Notes: generated from the letters alone by a model not told the origin. A DNA stretch of 35,078 nucleotides from an uncultured Bacteroides sp. (GCA_949296415.1 CASFQC010000021.1:1-35078), one strand, 5' to 3'; positions 8,593 to 16,420 are shown, counted from the stretch's first letter. Translations and numbers: made by a program.

Positions 8593-9435
8593 TCAGCTGT
8601 TGTTGTCGGTCGCATGGGGCAAGCTGTAGACCGTTTCCTTTACACACTGCGCCCACTGCGCAGGCGTCTTCGACTTGTCGAACGTCTGCCACGGGATAGG
8701 CTTTCCGATGGTCACGGTAAAGGTCTTGTGCCTGTTCTTCAGCATCTCGTCGGCCAGATAAAGCATGGCGATATTGAACTTTATGCCCAGCGCCTTGCAT
8801 ACATTGGCCAGATTGTAGAAGAAATTGGAATTACGTCCTTCAAAGTGTATGGGCACCACATCCCGGTGATACTGCACACTTTTGGTGATGAAGGTTTTCT
8901 TCCAATCCAGGTCACGTATCACCCCATGACGGCGTCGCGAACACAGTCCGGCCGGAAACATGATGAGCTGGTTGTCCGAGGAAAACCCGGCCTCCACCAG
9001 CTTGGGAAAGTCCTTGGCCTGCTTCCCTGTCTTGTTGATGGGGATGCACAAGGGCGCCAGCCCCCGGAGGTTCATCAGCAGGTCGTTCACCATGTACTTC
9101 ACCTTCCCGCCGTAATGGCTGCCCAGCACATAGCCCAACGCCAGCCCGTCCTGGCCTCCCAGCGGATGATTGGACACGAAGGTGTACAGTCCGCCCTCGG
9201 GCAGATTCTCCCTGCCCTTCACCACAATGCGGGCATCAAGGAAGTCAAGGCAGGCTTTCAGGAAATCCACCCCTGACTTGTCTTTCGAGCTGCGGAGGAA
9301 CTCGTTCAGTTCATCCTGATGGACAATGCGCTTCAAATAGGAGACAACGAACCGGGGTACATACTTTGCCTTTCCGGATGCCTTCTCGCGCAGTATTCTG
9401 TCTATGTCTATCAGGAATAAAGAATCGTCAGCCAT
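8593..9435 (-). CDS. glsA: PlsC-type O-acyltransferase for glycine/ornithine lipids
   Basis: A 280-residue membrane-associated acyltransferase of the PlsC/LPLAT superfamily. The catalytic block reads SNHPLGGQDG (His90, Asp96), and FPAGLCSRR (160-168) replaces the usual FPEGTRS acyl-acceptor block. The His-to-Asp spacing is five residues rather than the canonical four, a form I associate with the OlsA/GlsA-like branch. Paired with glsB, it probably adds the second, ester-linked fatty acid to N-acyl glycine, giving the diacylated lipid known from Bacteroides. A consensus promoter lies directly upstream, so glsA would be the first gene of the pair. Confidence 0.8.
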   Translation of the reverse strand: MADDSLFLIDIDRILREKASGKAKYVPRFVVSYLKRIVHQDELNEFLRSSKDKSGVDFLKACLDFLDARIVVKGRENLPEGGLYTFVSNHPLGGQDGLALGYVLGSHYGGKVKYMVNDLLMNLRGLAPLCIPINKTGKQAKDFPKLVEAGFSSDNQLIMFPAGLCSRRRHGVIRDLDWKKTFITKSVQYHRDVVPIHFEGRNSNFFYNLANVCKALGIKFNIAMLYLADEMLKNRHKTFTVTIGKPIPWQTFDKSKTPAQWAQCVKETVYSLPHATDNNS

Positions 9436-9460
9436 TCTTAATGCAACTTGATTGAATGCG

Positions 9461-9493
9461 CAAAATTAAAGCATCTTTTTAATTAATCACAAA
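9461..9493 (-). promoter_or_regulatory. Promoter of glsA
   Basis: On the minus strand TAATTTTG (9468 to 9461) matches the -7 consensus, and TTTG (9493 to 9490) lies 21 bp upstream. This is one of the cleanest Bacteroidetes promoters in the window. The leader would be about 20 nt. Confidence 0.75.
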
Positions 9494-9565
9494 TTTTGTA
9501 CGGAAAACATATCACTAAAAGACCAAAAAAGCACAAAAGCCCCATTTGCAAGCTACAAAATGCTT

Positions 9566-10651
9566 TCAATCCAACTTTACAGTTTCTATCTTCTGCCGTC
9601 TGTCCGGATCAAGAGGCACCGCACGGTAAGACACAGAAGCGAAATCGACCGTATTCAGGTCAATGCAGCGTATGGTACTGTCGTACATGGTTCGGAAATA
9701 CAGGATACGGTGACACATGTCCGTGGCCGAAGTCCACTGTGTGGCACTGGGTATGTCTGAGGGCACCTGTCCGAGTGGAAACTCCACGCCTACCGGAATG
9801 TCGAAGTTATTCAATATTTGGAAGCACTGCAGCACCGTAGAGCGCGCGTCGGGCTGTGTGGGGGCAGTGGTCTGGTAGAAGGCCGCACGCACGAAGCGCG
9901 AAGGAGGCGTCACGTCACCGGGCAGTCCCAAGGCTCCGCTTCCCGCCCCGAAGGCCGAGAGTCCCACTCCACCCATACTCCGGTCGGGAGCCGAACCGGG
10001 GAAAAGGTTCACGTAGTTGTTCAGGTTGGTGAGCTGCCACTCAAAGCCGGGCGAGTTGGTAAGCACGCCCAACGGATTGTCATAAAAGCGGGGCTGTCCG
10101 CCGATGAATTCCAACACCGCCTGACGTCCGGAAGGCTCGGCAAACCGCCAATGCACGGTAGAGGCACGGGGATCAATGCCTATAACCGTCACCGTATCAA
10201 TGGCGGCTTTCACATCGTCTATGGTAGCGCACTGCCCGAGCAGCCAGGAGAGAAGCTGCAGGTCGGTAACGCTGTGCTCTTTGCGCGCAGAGTCATAGTC
10301 GGCATACTTGCCATAGCCGGGGAAATAGAACAGTCCGGCGGAAAGGCCTTCCTCGTTCAGTCCTTCGGCCACAAAGTCTTTCTGCTCCACGGAAAGGCCC
10401 ACGTAGCCGTAACGGGAGACAAACTTCATCCCGCCTGCCCCATCGGGAGTCATTGACTGCTGGGCATATCCGCGAGGTACGATGACATACTGGCTGTTGA
10501 GGTAACTTCCGCCCCACTCTATGGTGCGGGCTACAATGGTGGTGTCGCCCGCACTCTTCAGGGTAATGCCGGTGCAGGCTCCGGCAGGCCGACAAGTGCC
10601 GAACATTGCGGCACACAAGGTGACGGCCAAAGCAAAACTTCTGGTATCCAT
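9566..10651 (-). CDS. bsh: Choloylglycine hydrolase family protein (bile salt hydrolase)
   Basis: A 361-residue Ntn-hydrolase with a signal peptide ending AGA just before Cys26, so export processing would expose the nucleophile. Relative to the classical enzyme numbering (Cys2, Arg18, Asn175, Arg228) the residues Cys26, Arg42, Asn199 and Arg252 all sit at a constant offset of 24, which supports a working active site. The position of the classical Asp21 is Glu45. The expected reaction is deconjugation of taurine- or glycine-linked bile acids in the periplasm; penicillin V acylase activity is the main alternative in this family. The gene is monocistronic by eye, with its own -7 element and a leader of about 110 nt. 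Confidence 0.85.
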   Translation of the reverse strand: MDTRSFALAVTLCAAMFGTCRPAGACTGITLKSAGDTTIVARTIEWGGSYLNSQYVIVPRGYAQQSMTPDGAGGMKFVSRYGYVGLSVEQKDFVAEGLNEEGLSAGLFYFPGYGKYADYDSARKEHSVTDLQLLSWLLGQCATIDDVKAAIDTVTVIGIDPRASTVHWRFAEPSGRQAVLEFIGGQPRFYDNPLGVLTNSPGFEWQLTNLNNYVNLFPGSAPDRSMGGVGLSAFGAGSGALGLPGDVTPPSRFVRAAFYQTTAPTQPDARSTVLQCFQILNNFDIPVGVEFPLGQVPSDIPSATQWTSATDMCHRILYFRTMYDSTIRCIDLNTVDFASVSYRAVPLDPDRRQKIETVKLD

Positions 10652-10765
10652 AGTATCTTGATGTCAATTTCCCGCCCAAACACCTGCAGAGGAGATGCCG
10701 TGCGGGAGTATAATATTAATTATGTATAGCCAACGGAAATGGTGCAGTCCGTTGCGCCGCAAGTG

Positions 10766-10773
10766 CAAACTTA
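10766..10773 (-). promoter_or_regulatory. -7 element of the bile salt hydrolase gene
   Basis: On the minus strand TAAGTTTG followed by C matches TAnnTTTG, 115 bp before the ATG at 10651. A short inverted repeat (CCCGC near 10672, GCGGG near 10702) could form a hairpin in the leader. Confidence 0.5.
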
Positions 10774-10842
10774 CGGATTTTTATCCGGAAAACACAGTTT
10801 TTATTCAAAAAAAAGAGCTTTCTCACCATCCCGACAAAATGC

Positions 10843-11333
10843 CACTTTATAAAGTTTAACGCAAATGCGTATCTTATTTTCCAGGCAATGGAAGACCTGG
10901 CGGGAAAGAACACGGAATTTTCGGATACAAACAGTTGCGTATAAAAGCAACAGGCCCAATCTTAACACTTTGCGAACTGCCGGAATCTGAGGAAAACAAG
11001 AGAAAAAATCGCATAAAAAGGCCACTCCGGGGAAAAACGGCATCAAACGGAAGCAGCCAAACTGCCGGTACCGGCCGGACAACAAGTCATCAGCAGGCAG
11101 AAAAAAGTTTCCCGTCCAATATTATACATTACCGAAGCATACGGCTCATTTATATATTTCAGCCTATAGAATCCCATTCTCCCACGCAAATTGAAGAAAG
11201 CGATTGTAAGCGTAATGAGGAAAAACCGCCCGTCATGTCAGTAAACAAAGGGGAAAGCAGGCAAAGTGATATTCCGTTAACATGGTTTGACACACATGTC
11301 CTGCGGTTTTCTTGCGGGAAAAGCGTATATTTG
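10843..11333 (+). repeat. Long non-coding intergenic region, copy A of a diverged repeat
   Basis: The 716 bp between the hydrolase and the small lipoprotein gene hold no supportable gene. From 10843 the sequence aligns by eye, block by block, with 21803-22418. The first block (10843-10869) matches 26 of 27 bases and contains AAAGTTTAACGCAAATGCG. Later shared blocks include TTAACACTT (near 10962), GACAACA-GTCATC (near 11078) and TTGTAAGCG (near 11204). Both copies end at a TATATTTGCC promoter of a plus-strand gene and begin 140-200 bp from the start of a minus-strand exported enzyme gene. Confidence 0.6.
11326..11333 (+). promoter_or_regulatory. -7 element of the small lipoprotein gene
   Basis: TATATTTG followed by CC is an exact TAnnTTTG match 35 bp before the ATG at 11368. 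No clear -33 TTTG is visible at the usual distance. Confidence 0.55.
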
Positions 11334-11367
11334 CCTTGTAAATCAGAAAAACGAAATACAGGATTAT

Positions 11368-11763
11368 ATGAAAAGACAGATTGTAAGCCTTATGTTCGCC
11401 GCCATGGGCGTAGGACTGCTGGGAGCGTGCGGCTCATCGGAAAGCCGCATAAGCGACCTGAAAGACTTTGTGGAAGAAGTCAGCAAAGACGGAGAGAAGT
11501 ACAGTGAGGAACAGTGGGAGAAAGCCAACAAGAAGTTCAGCGAACTGCTGGAGAAAGTGGAAAGCTACGACGACCTCAGCACAGAAGAGCTGACCGAGGT
11601 AGCCAAGCTGCAAGGCGTATATGCCGCACAGGCCTTCAAGAGCCAGGGCAAGAAGTTCAAAGACAGCCTGAAGGAGATAGGCGCCGCTATGGACGGATTC
11701 CTTGAAGGGCTGGACGAGGGGCTGGACGAGGCGAAAGAGGACAGCACCGAAGAGAAAGACTGA
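11368..11763 (+). CDS. Small acidic lipoprotein (DUF6565-like)
   Basis: A 131-residue lipoprotein. Residues 1-20 are a signal peptide with the lipobox LGAC (Cys21). The mature part is short, helical and very acidic, with amphipathic stretches such as DLKDFVEEVSKDGEKYSEEQWEKANKKFSELLEKV and an Asp/Glu-rich tail. The EEQWEKANKKF motif resembles the DUF6565 lipoproteins of Bacteroides; the name is from memory and tentative. The ATG at 11368 is chosen because it gives a proper signal peptide and follows the promoter closely. The frame is open to 11287, but those residues look non-coding. It converges on the nitroreductase-like gene. Function unknown. Confidence 0.75.
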   Translation: MKRQIVSLMFAAMGVGLLGACGSSESRISDLKDFVEEVSKDGEKYSEEQWEKANKKFSELLEKVESYDDLSTEELTEVAKLQGVYAAQAFKSQGKKFKDSLKEIGAAMDGFLEGLDEGLDEAKEDSTEEKD

Positions 11764-11792
11764 CGCCTCCGCAGACTACGGCCGAAAAGATA

Positions 11793-11863
11793 CATGGCGG
11801 ACCCTCCGCTGCCTTCCAAGGGAAAAATCCCGCAGAAAGGGCAGATGCGGAGAGCCCGCCATG
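11793..11863. terminator. 17-bp inverted repeat between convergent genes
   Basis: The arms 11793-11809 and 11847-11863 are complementary over 17 bp with two mismatches; both mismatches become G-U pairs in minus-strand RNA. The 37-nt loop contains further short pairings. It lies 30 bp after the lipoprotein stop and about 37 bp after the nitroreductase stop, so it may end transcription or protect 3' ends in both directions. There is no strong U-run on either strand. Confidence 0.45.
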
Positions 11864-11899
11864 CTGTTTCAAAGGCTGTGCCACACAGATGGCGCGAGG

Positions 11900-12547
11900 T
11901 CAGTCAACAAACCTCACCTTCTCCTGCATACGCGGCTTGGCCTCCGGAGTCTCGGCCGGATAGCCAAAGGCTATACAATAGAGCAGCTCGTAGCCTTCGC
12001 TGAAGCCCAGCCGTTCAAGGTATGCGGCGGCTTCGGGCGACTTCAGCAGCCCTACAGGACTGCCCAGACAGCAAGAACCTATGCCCATAGACCAGGCCGA
12101 AAGCACCATATTGGCACCCAGCAGCCCGCAGTCCACCTGCGAAAAGCCGTAAGACGGGTCATTGGCTATGAACGCCACCGTAGGCGCATTGCGGAATATG
12201 TTCCTGAACGAGGGGTCTTCGGCGACCTTGGGATTCTTCTGCTTGTAGATGTCGGTCAGTCCGTTGATAAACTCCGGATTGTCCACCACACGCACTTCCC
12301 ACGACTGTTTGTTCTGACCGTTGGGCGCGTTGATGCCGCAGTTCAGGATAATCTGCATGGTGTCACGGTTCACGGCTCTGGTTTCATACTGGCGGATGCT
12401 GCGGCGCGTCATGATGTTCTCCACCACGACATCGGACTTGTCTGCGGCCTTGGCCGTTTCCTGTTCCGCTGTTTTTTGTGTGCCGGGCGTACAGCCCACG
12501 GCGGCGAAAAGGCACAGACCGCCGATGATTGCTTTTAACGTATCCAT
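11900..12547 (-). CDS. Nitroreductase-family lipoprotein
   Basis: A 215-residue protein with a nitroreductase fold after an export signal. Residues 1-18 are hydrophobic and end in AAVGC (Cys19), a plausible lipobox. The FMN-phosphate-binding block MTRRSIRQYETRAV is near residue 46, NAPNGQNKQSWEVRVV follows, and the C-terminal half has the GIGSCCLGSP flavin region. Most family members are cytoplasmic NAD(P)H:FMN oxidoreductases, so an exported lipoprotein form is unusual, and its electron donor in the periplasm is unclear. It lies 60 bp after the LpxL-type gene and may be co-transcribed with it. Confidence 0.8.
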   Translation of the reverse strand: MDTLKAIIGGLCLFAAVGCTPGTQKTAEQETAKAADKSDVVVENIMTRRSIRQYETRAVNRDTMQIILNCGINAPNGQNKQSWEVRVVDNPEFINGLTDIYKQKNPKVAEDPSFRNIFRNAPTVAFIANDPSYGFSQVDCGLLGANMVLSAWSMGIGSCCLGSPVGLLKSPEAAAYLERLGFSEGYELLYCIAFGYPAETPEAKPRMQEKVRFVD

Positions 12548-12607
12548 AATATAATATAAGAGATAAAAAGAATATCCCCACAGGGAAAGCGCGGAAAAAA
12601 ATGTCTG

Positions 12608-13606
12608 TCAGTCGCGCTCCGCGCTCCGCGCTTCCTCACCGGAAACAGCCGGTGAAGGGTCTCGCGAAACCTTCTGCATGGCCAGGAACTGTTCATAAGT
12701 GCGTTTCCACCGGTTGTGCGTCCACAGCCATATGTCCGGACACCGGCATATATCGGCCTCCAACAGGCGGAAATAGCCGTCGGTCATGCCGAACTGCGGC
12801 GTCTGCTCCAGATTGCCCTCCATGCGTTCTATAGTGCAAAGATAATGTCCGCGCCTGACACGTTCCACACGGGCATAGAACAGTAGAGCGTCTACCCTGC
12901 GCGCTATCTGTTCGGTGCCGGTGAACACGGCCGTCTGCCTGTTCAGGAAAGTGGTCCAGTGATGGGTGCTGCTCCACTTGGGTGCCTGGTCTGCGATGAA
13001 CCCCAGAATGGTGGGACGGTTTCCGGCCCGCTGTTGCAGGATGAAGCGCAACGTCTCCTTCATGGGCACGTTCACCCCTTCAAAACGGCTACGCATGCGG
13101 AGGAAAAGACGGTTGAACGGCTTGTTACGCAGCGGATGGTAGATGTGCCCGCCCGTAATGCCGGGATTCACCTCGCGCACCCTTGCGCTGAGCGACGACA
13201 CCCACTCCCAGTTGCCGTAATGAGCCAGGTAGATAAAGGCAAAAAGCTTACCCTCACGTTCCAGCGCACCCACCATCTGTTCCACGCCGGCAAACCTCAT
13301 GCGGCGGCGCATCTCGCGGTCGGACATGGAACACAGCTTCACCGTCTCTACCATATAGTCGCAGAAAAAGCGGTAGAAACGGCGCTCTATGGCTACAATC
13401 TCCCGTTCTGTCTTTTCGGGAAAAGAACCGCACAGGTTAGAGCGCACTATACGGCGGCGGTATCTTATGAGGTAATAAGCCAACAGGAAAAAAAGGTCGG
13501 ACAGGCCGTAAAGGAACCACAAAGGCAAAAGGGAAACAAGATAGACCAGAGCGTGAAGCAGGCATGAGGTCCAGCCGGCAGGGCGAGAAGTGTTGGAGGA
13601 ATCCAT
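12608..13606 (-). CDS. Lipid A biosynthesis acyltransferase (LpxL/HtrB family)
   Basis: A 332-residue inner-membrane acyltransferase of the LpxL/LpxM family, which adds secondary acyl chains to lipid A. One hydrophobic N-terminal segment (about 15-48) is followed by a basic patch, and the catalytic HX4E motif is HYGNWE (His129, Glu134). The family block FIADQAPKWSSTHHW, typical of Bacteroidetes members, follows. The open frame extends 43 codons further upstream, but the ATG at 13606 gives the usual N-terminus and lies just after a plausible promoter. The last ~15 residues form a charged tail encoded by a GC-rich stretch with a short CGCGCTC repeat. Nucleotide context suggests independent expression from the DUF4294 gene upstream. 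Confidence 0.87.
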   Translation of the reverse strand: MDSSNTSRPAGWTSCLLHALVYLVSLLPLWFLYGLSDLFFLLAYYLIRYRRRIVRSNLCGSFPEKTEREIVAIERRFYRFFCDYMVETVKLCSMSDREMRRRMRFAGVEQMVGALEREGKLFAFIYLAHYGNWEWVSSLSARVREVNPGITGGHIYHPLRNKPFNRLFLRMRSRFEGVNVPMKETLRFILQQRAGNRPTILGFIADQAPKWSSTHHWTTFLNRQTAVFTGTEQIARRVDALLFYARVERVRRGHYLCTIERMEGNLEQTPQFGMTDGYFRLLEADICRCPDIWLWTHNRWKRTYEQFLAMQKVSRDPSPAVSGEEARSAERD

Positions 13607-13632
13607 AAGCGCTTGTCTTGATTTTATCAGCA

Positions 13633-13664
13633 CAAAGAAAGCTATTTTACCACAAACGGCAAAA
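13633..13664 (-). promoter_or_regulatory. Putative promoter of the LpxL-type gene
   Basis: On the minus strand TTTCTTTG (13640 to 13633) differs from TAnnTTTG at one position, and TTTTG (13664 to 13660) lies 19 bp upstream. The leader would be about 20-25 nt. Confidence 0.45.
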
Positions 13665-13739
13665 CCTTTGTACGCATATTCCCTCTCCGCAGCTGGAAAA
13701 CTGGTTCCGGCACCGGTCATGTGTCCGTCGGACAACCGT

Positions 13740-14321
13740 CTACAGCTGTCCGTTTTCCACCAGCGTAATGACCCGTTCGGTCAGCCGGTCATCGCCTTCG
13801 GCATCGTACTCCTTCTTCAGGCTGGCTCCGAACATGGCGGCAAAAGCCTGGTAGAAGGCAGCCCGGAAAGAGCCGAGAAAAGCCTTGACCAACTCGTAGG
13901 AAGTGGACGAAGTCTGCCGGTCGATAAGTTTTATCAGGAGCTTTCCCTGCGAGAAGGTGAGCTTTCTCATGCGAGGCATGTACTGTGCCTTCAGCCCTTT
14001 CTCCACAGCTTTCAGGTGACGTTGCCGCGCTTTCCCTTCGGGCAATGTCTGTATGTATTCATAGGTTTCGATGACAATCTGGTTCACCTCCTTGGCAATG
14101 GGCAACACAATCTTCACGTCACGCACCAGCTTGTTGTAGCGTCTCTCCTGACGCTTGTTCTTGAACTTCAAAGGAGGATACACATAGATGGTGGGCAACA
14201 TCTTGTCTATGACAGTATCTGTCTGCAGCGGAAGATTTTCCGCAGGCTGCCGCGTCCGGGCCGTGACAGAGACACACAGCGCCAAAGCGACCGACAAGGA
14301 TATGAACAATCTGGCATTCAT
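13740..14321 (-). CDS. DUF4294 exported protein
   Basis: A 193-residue protein with a signal peptide (about 1-21, ending SVTA). The mature part is basic and helical, with blocks such as LPTIYVYPPLKFKNKRQERRYNKLVRDVKIVLPIAK and LTFSQGKLLIKLIDRQTSSTSYELVKAFLGSFRAAFYQ that match the Bacteroidetes family DUF4294. Function unknown. The frame is open to 14510, but the upstream part overlaps the divergent promoter and CDF gene start. The ATG at 14321 gives a clean signal peptide. Another in-frame ATG at 14378 would put about 20 basic residues ahead of the signal. The -7 element lies only 5 bp before the chosen ATG, so the mRNA could be nearly leaderless. Confidence 0.75.
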   Translation of the reverse strand: MNARLFISLSVALALCVSVTARTRQPAENLPLQTDTVIDKMLPTIYVYPPLKFKNKRQERRYNKLVRDVKIVLPIAKEVNQIVIETYEYIQTLPEGKARQRHLKAVEKGLKAQYMPRMRKLTFSQGKLLIKLIDRQTSSTSYELVKAFLGSFRAAFYQAFAAMFGASLKKEYDAEGDDRLTERVITLVENGQL

Positions 14322-14325
14322 GCCA

Positions 14326-14333
14326 CAAAAATA
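14326..14333 (-). promoter_or_regulatory. -7 element abutting the DUF4294 start
   Basis: On the minus strand TATTTTTG (14333 to 14326) matches the consensus and ends 5 bp from the ATG at 14321. If used, transcription would start at or within a few bases of the start codon. Confidence 0.4.
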
Positions 14334-14407
14334 CGCCTTTCGCCCGGCATTCTGTCTTTTTGCCTGCGTTTTTTCCATACAACTTTTCTTTTTTACGCAC
14401 AATGAGG

Positions 14408-14415
14408 TATCTTTG
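14408..14415 (+). promoter_or_regulatory. -7 element of the CDF transporter operon
   Basis: TATCTTTG followed by CC is an exact consensus match, 52 bp before the ATG at 14467. A T-rich tract lies at the -33 distance (14384-14390). Confidence 0.55.
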
Positions 14416-14466
14416 CCGCAATTTATCCGCATACCCATTAAAAGTCTGTTCTCCATTCTCATCATC

Positions 14467-15399
14467 ATGAACAAGATGGAAATTACCCCCGAACGGCGCG
14501 AAAGGCGCATCTATAAGATCACCGTACTGGGCAGCGTGGTGAATCTCCTGCTGCTGGTCTTCAAATTCATTGCAGGCATTGCCGGACACAGTGCCGCCAT
14601 GCTGGCCGATGCCGTGCATTCGCTGTCGGACTTCATCACTGACATCATAGTCATCGTATTCGTGCGCATATCCTCCAAGCCCGAAGACGAAGGACACGAC
14701 TACGGCCACGGGAAATACGAGACACTGGCCACGGCCATCATCGGTCTCATACTGTTGCTGGTCGGCGCAGGCGTGTTCTGGAACGGAGTCTCCTCCATAT
14801 GGCATGTAATCCACGGCGGCACGCTACAGGCCCCCGGCATGCTGGCACTGGTTGCGGCCATAGTATCAGTGCTGTCCAAGGAAATACTCTACCGCTACAC
14901 CGTGCGCGAAGGACGGCTGCTTGACTCGCAAGCGGTAGTGGCCAACGCCTGGCACCATCGGAGCGACGCCTTCTCTTCCGTGGGAACCACCTTGGGCATA
15001 GGAGGAGCCATCCTGCTGGGAGACAACTGGAGAGTGCTTGACCCCATAGCCGCCGTAGTGGTAAGCCTCTTCATCATGAAGGTGTCGGTCAAGCTGCTGG
15101 CGCCGTGCATGGACGAACTACTGGACAAATCACTACCCGCAGAGGTGGAAAACCGCATCACGGACACCATACTGGCTTCTCCCGGCGTGACCTCGCCCCA
15201 CCATCTGCGTACCCGCCGTATCGGCAGCCACTATTCCATAGAGGTGCATGTGCGCATGGACGGCCGCCTTACCCTGGAAGAGGCTCATGCCAAAGCCACG
15301 ACCATAGAACACAAGCTGAGGCAGGAATTCGGCGAAGGGACCTACATCAGCATCCATGTGGAACCCGACAAAAAGACCATATCCAACCCTAATAACTGA
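14467..15399 (+). CDS. Cation diffusion facilitator family transporter
   Basis: A 310-residue CDF transporter that exports divalent metal cations in exchange for protons. About six membrane segments occupy residues 15-210, followed by a cytoplasmic metal-sensing domain (about 215-305). The transport site has one His and one Asp in TM2 (His51, Asp55 in VHSLSD) and a HxxxD in TM5 (HHRSD). His-plus-Asp sites are usually linked to zinc preference, as against the all-Asp TM2 site of FieF-type proteins; the metal remains inference. The His/Asp-rich loop GHDYGHGKYE lies between TM2 and TM3. It is 6 bp ahead of the epimerase gene and shares a transcript with it. Confidence 0.88.
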   Translation: MNKMEITPERRERRIYKITVLGSVVNLLLLVFKFIAGIAGHSAAMLADAVHSLSDFITDIIVIVFVRISSKPEDEGHDYGHGKYETLATAIIGLILLLVGAGVFWNGVSSIWHVIHGGTLQAPGMLALVAAIVSVLSKEILYRYTVREGRLLDSQAVVANAWHHRSDAFSSVGTTLGIGGAILLGDNWRVLDPIAAVVVSLFIMKVSVKLLAPCMDELLDKSLPAEVENRITDTILASPGVTSPHHLRTRRIGSHYSIEVHVRMDGRLTLEEAHAKATTIEHKLRQEFGEGTYISIHVEPDKKTISNPNN

Positions 15400-15405
15400 C
15401 CATCT

Positions 15406-16413
15406 ATGCCATCCGTACTTATCACAGGAGCCAGTGGATTCATTGGCAGTTTCATAGCCGAAGAAGCGCTGCGGCGCGGATTTGACACATGGGCCGGCGT
15501 GCGACACGGCAGCAGCCGCAAGTTCCTGCAGGAAAAAGGCATGCGTTTTCTGGAACTGGACTATACCGACGGACATCGTCTGAAATCCCGTCTGGAAGAA
15601 CATGTACGCCAAAACGGACCGTTAGACTATGTGGTACACTGTGCCGGAGTGACCAAATGCGCCGACAGACACGATTTCGAACGGGTGAACTACGGACAGA
15701 CCAGGCTTTTCGTCAATGCCCTGCGCGACCTGCACATGCCCGTAAAACGTTTCATTTTCCTCAGCTCGCTCAGCGTGTATGGTCCTGTACACGAAGACCA
15801 CTCACGCCCCATAAGCGAAAACGACATTCCCTGTCCCGACACAGCCTACGGACAAAGCAAGCTGAAAGCCGAACAATATCTGCAAGGACTCACGGACTTT
15901 CCTTACGTAATCCTGCGCCCTACAGGAGTATACGGCCCGCGCGAACGCGACTATTACCAGCTGGCCCTTTCCATCAGGCGCCATGTAGACTTTTCCGCCG
16001 GACTGGGCAGGCAGGATCTGACCTTTGTCTACGTAGCCGATGTGGTGCAGGCTGTATTCCTGGCCATGGAGAAAGGAGATGTGCGCCGGGCCTATTTCCT
16101 GTCTGACGGCAAGGTGTACGCCAGCCGCACTTTCTCCGACCTGGTACGCAAAGAAATGGGTAATCCGTTCGTCATACGAATCAAATGTCCCTTATTTATC
16201 TTAAAAGCATTATCCCTGCTGGTTGGATGGGTGGCAGCACGGATGCATACCGTCAGCGTGCTCAACCCCGACAAGTATAGGATAATGAAACAACGCAATT
16301 GGCAATGTGACATAACACCGGCTGAAAAAGAGTTGGGATTCCGCCCGGCATATGACCTGGAACTCGGTGTACGCGAGACCATAGCCTGGTACAAGGACAA
16401 TAAATGGCTTTAA
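15406..16413 (+). CDS. NAD-dependent epimerase/dehydratase (extended SDR)
   Basis: A 335-residue extended short-chain dehydrogenase. The Rossmann glycine motif GASGFIG is at 8-14, the catalytic Tyr148 and Lys152 are in AYGQSK, and LSSLSVYGP and RPTGVYGPRE are standard for sugar-nucleotide epimerases and related 3-beta-hydroxysteroid dehydrogenase-like enzymes. The substrate cannot be read from sequence. It is the second gene after the CDF transporter and its stop lies 7 bp from the convergent dusB stop. One hydrophobic segment near residue 265 (LFILKALSLLVGWVAA) could attach it to the membrane. Confidence 0.82.
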   Translation: MPSVLITGASGFIGSFIAEEALRRGFDTWAGVRHGSSRKFLQEKGMRFLELDYTDGHRLKSRLEEHVRQNGPLDYVVHCAGVTKCADRHDFERVNYGQTRLFVNALRDLHMPVKRFIFLSSLSVYGPVHEDHSRPISENDIPCPDTAYGQSKLKAEQYLQGLTDFPYVILRPTGVYGPRERDYYQLALSIRRHVDFSAGLGRQDLTFVYVADVVQAVFLAMEKGDVRRAYFLSDGKVYASRTFSDLVRKEMGNPFVIRIKCPLFILKALSLLVGWVAARMHTVSVLNPDKYRIMKQRNWQCDITPAEKELGFRPAYDLELGVRETIAWYKDNKWL

Positions 16414-16420
16414 CAGCCCG

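Noticed and set aside
10935-11507. A 190-codon plus-strand frame through the first long intergenic region
   Set aside because: It runs out of frame into the small lipoprotein gene and has a random-looking composition. The similar region at 21803-22418 does not keep this frame open.
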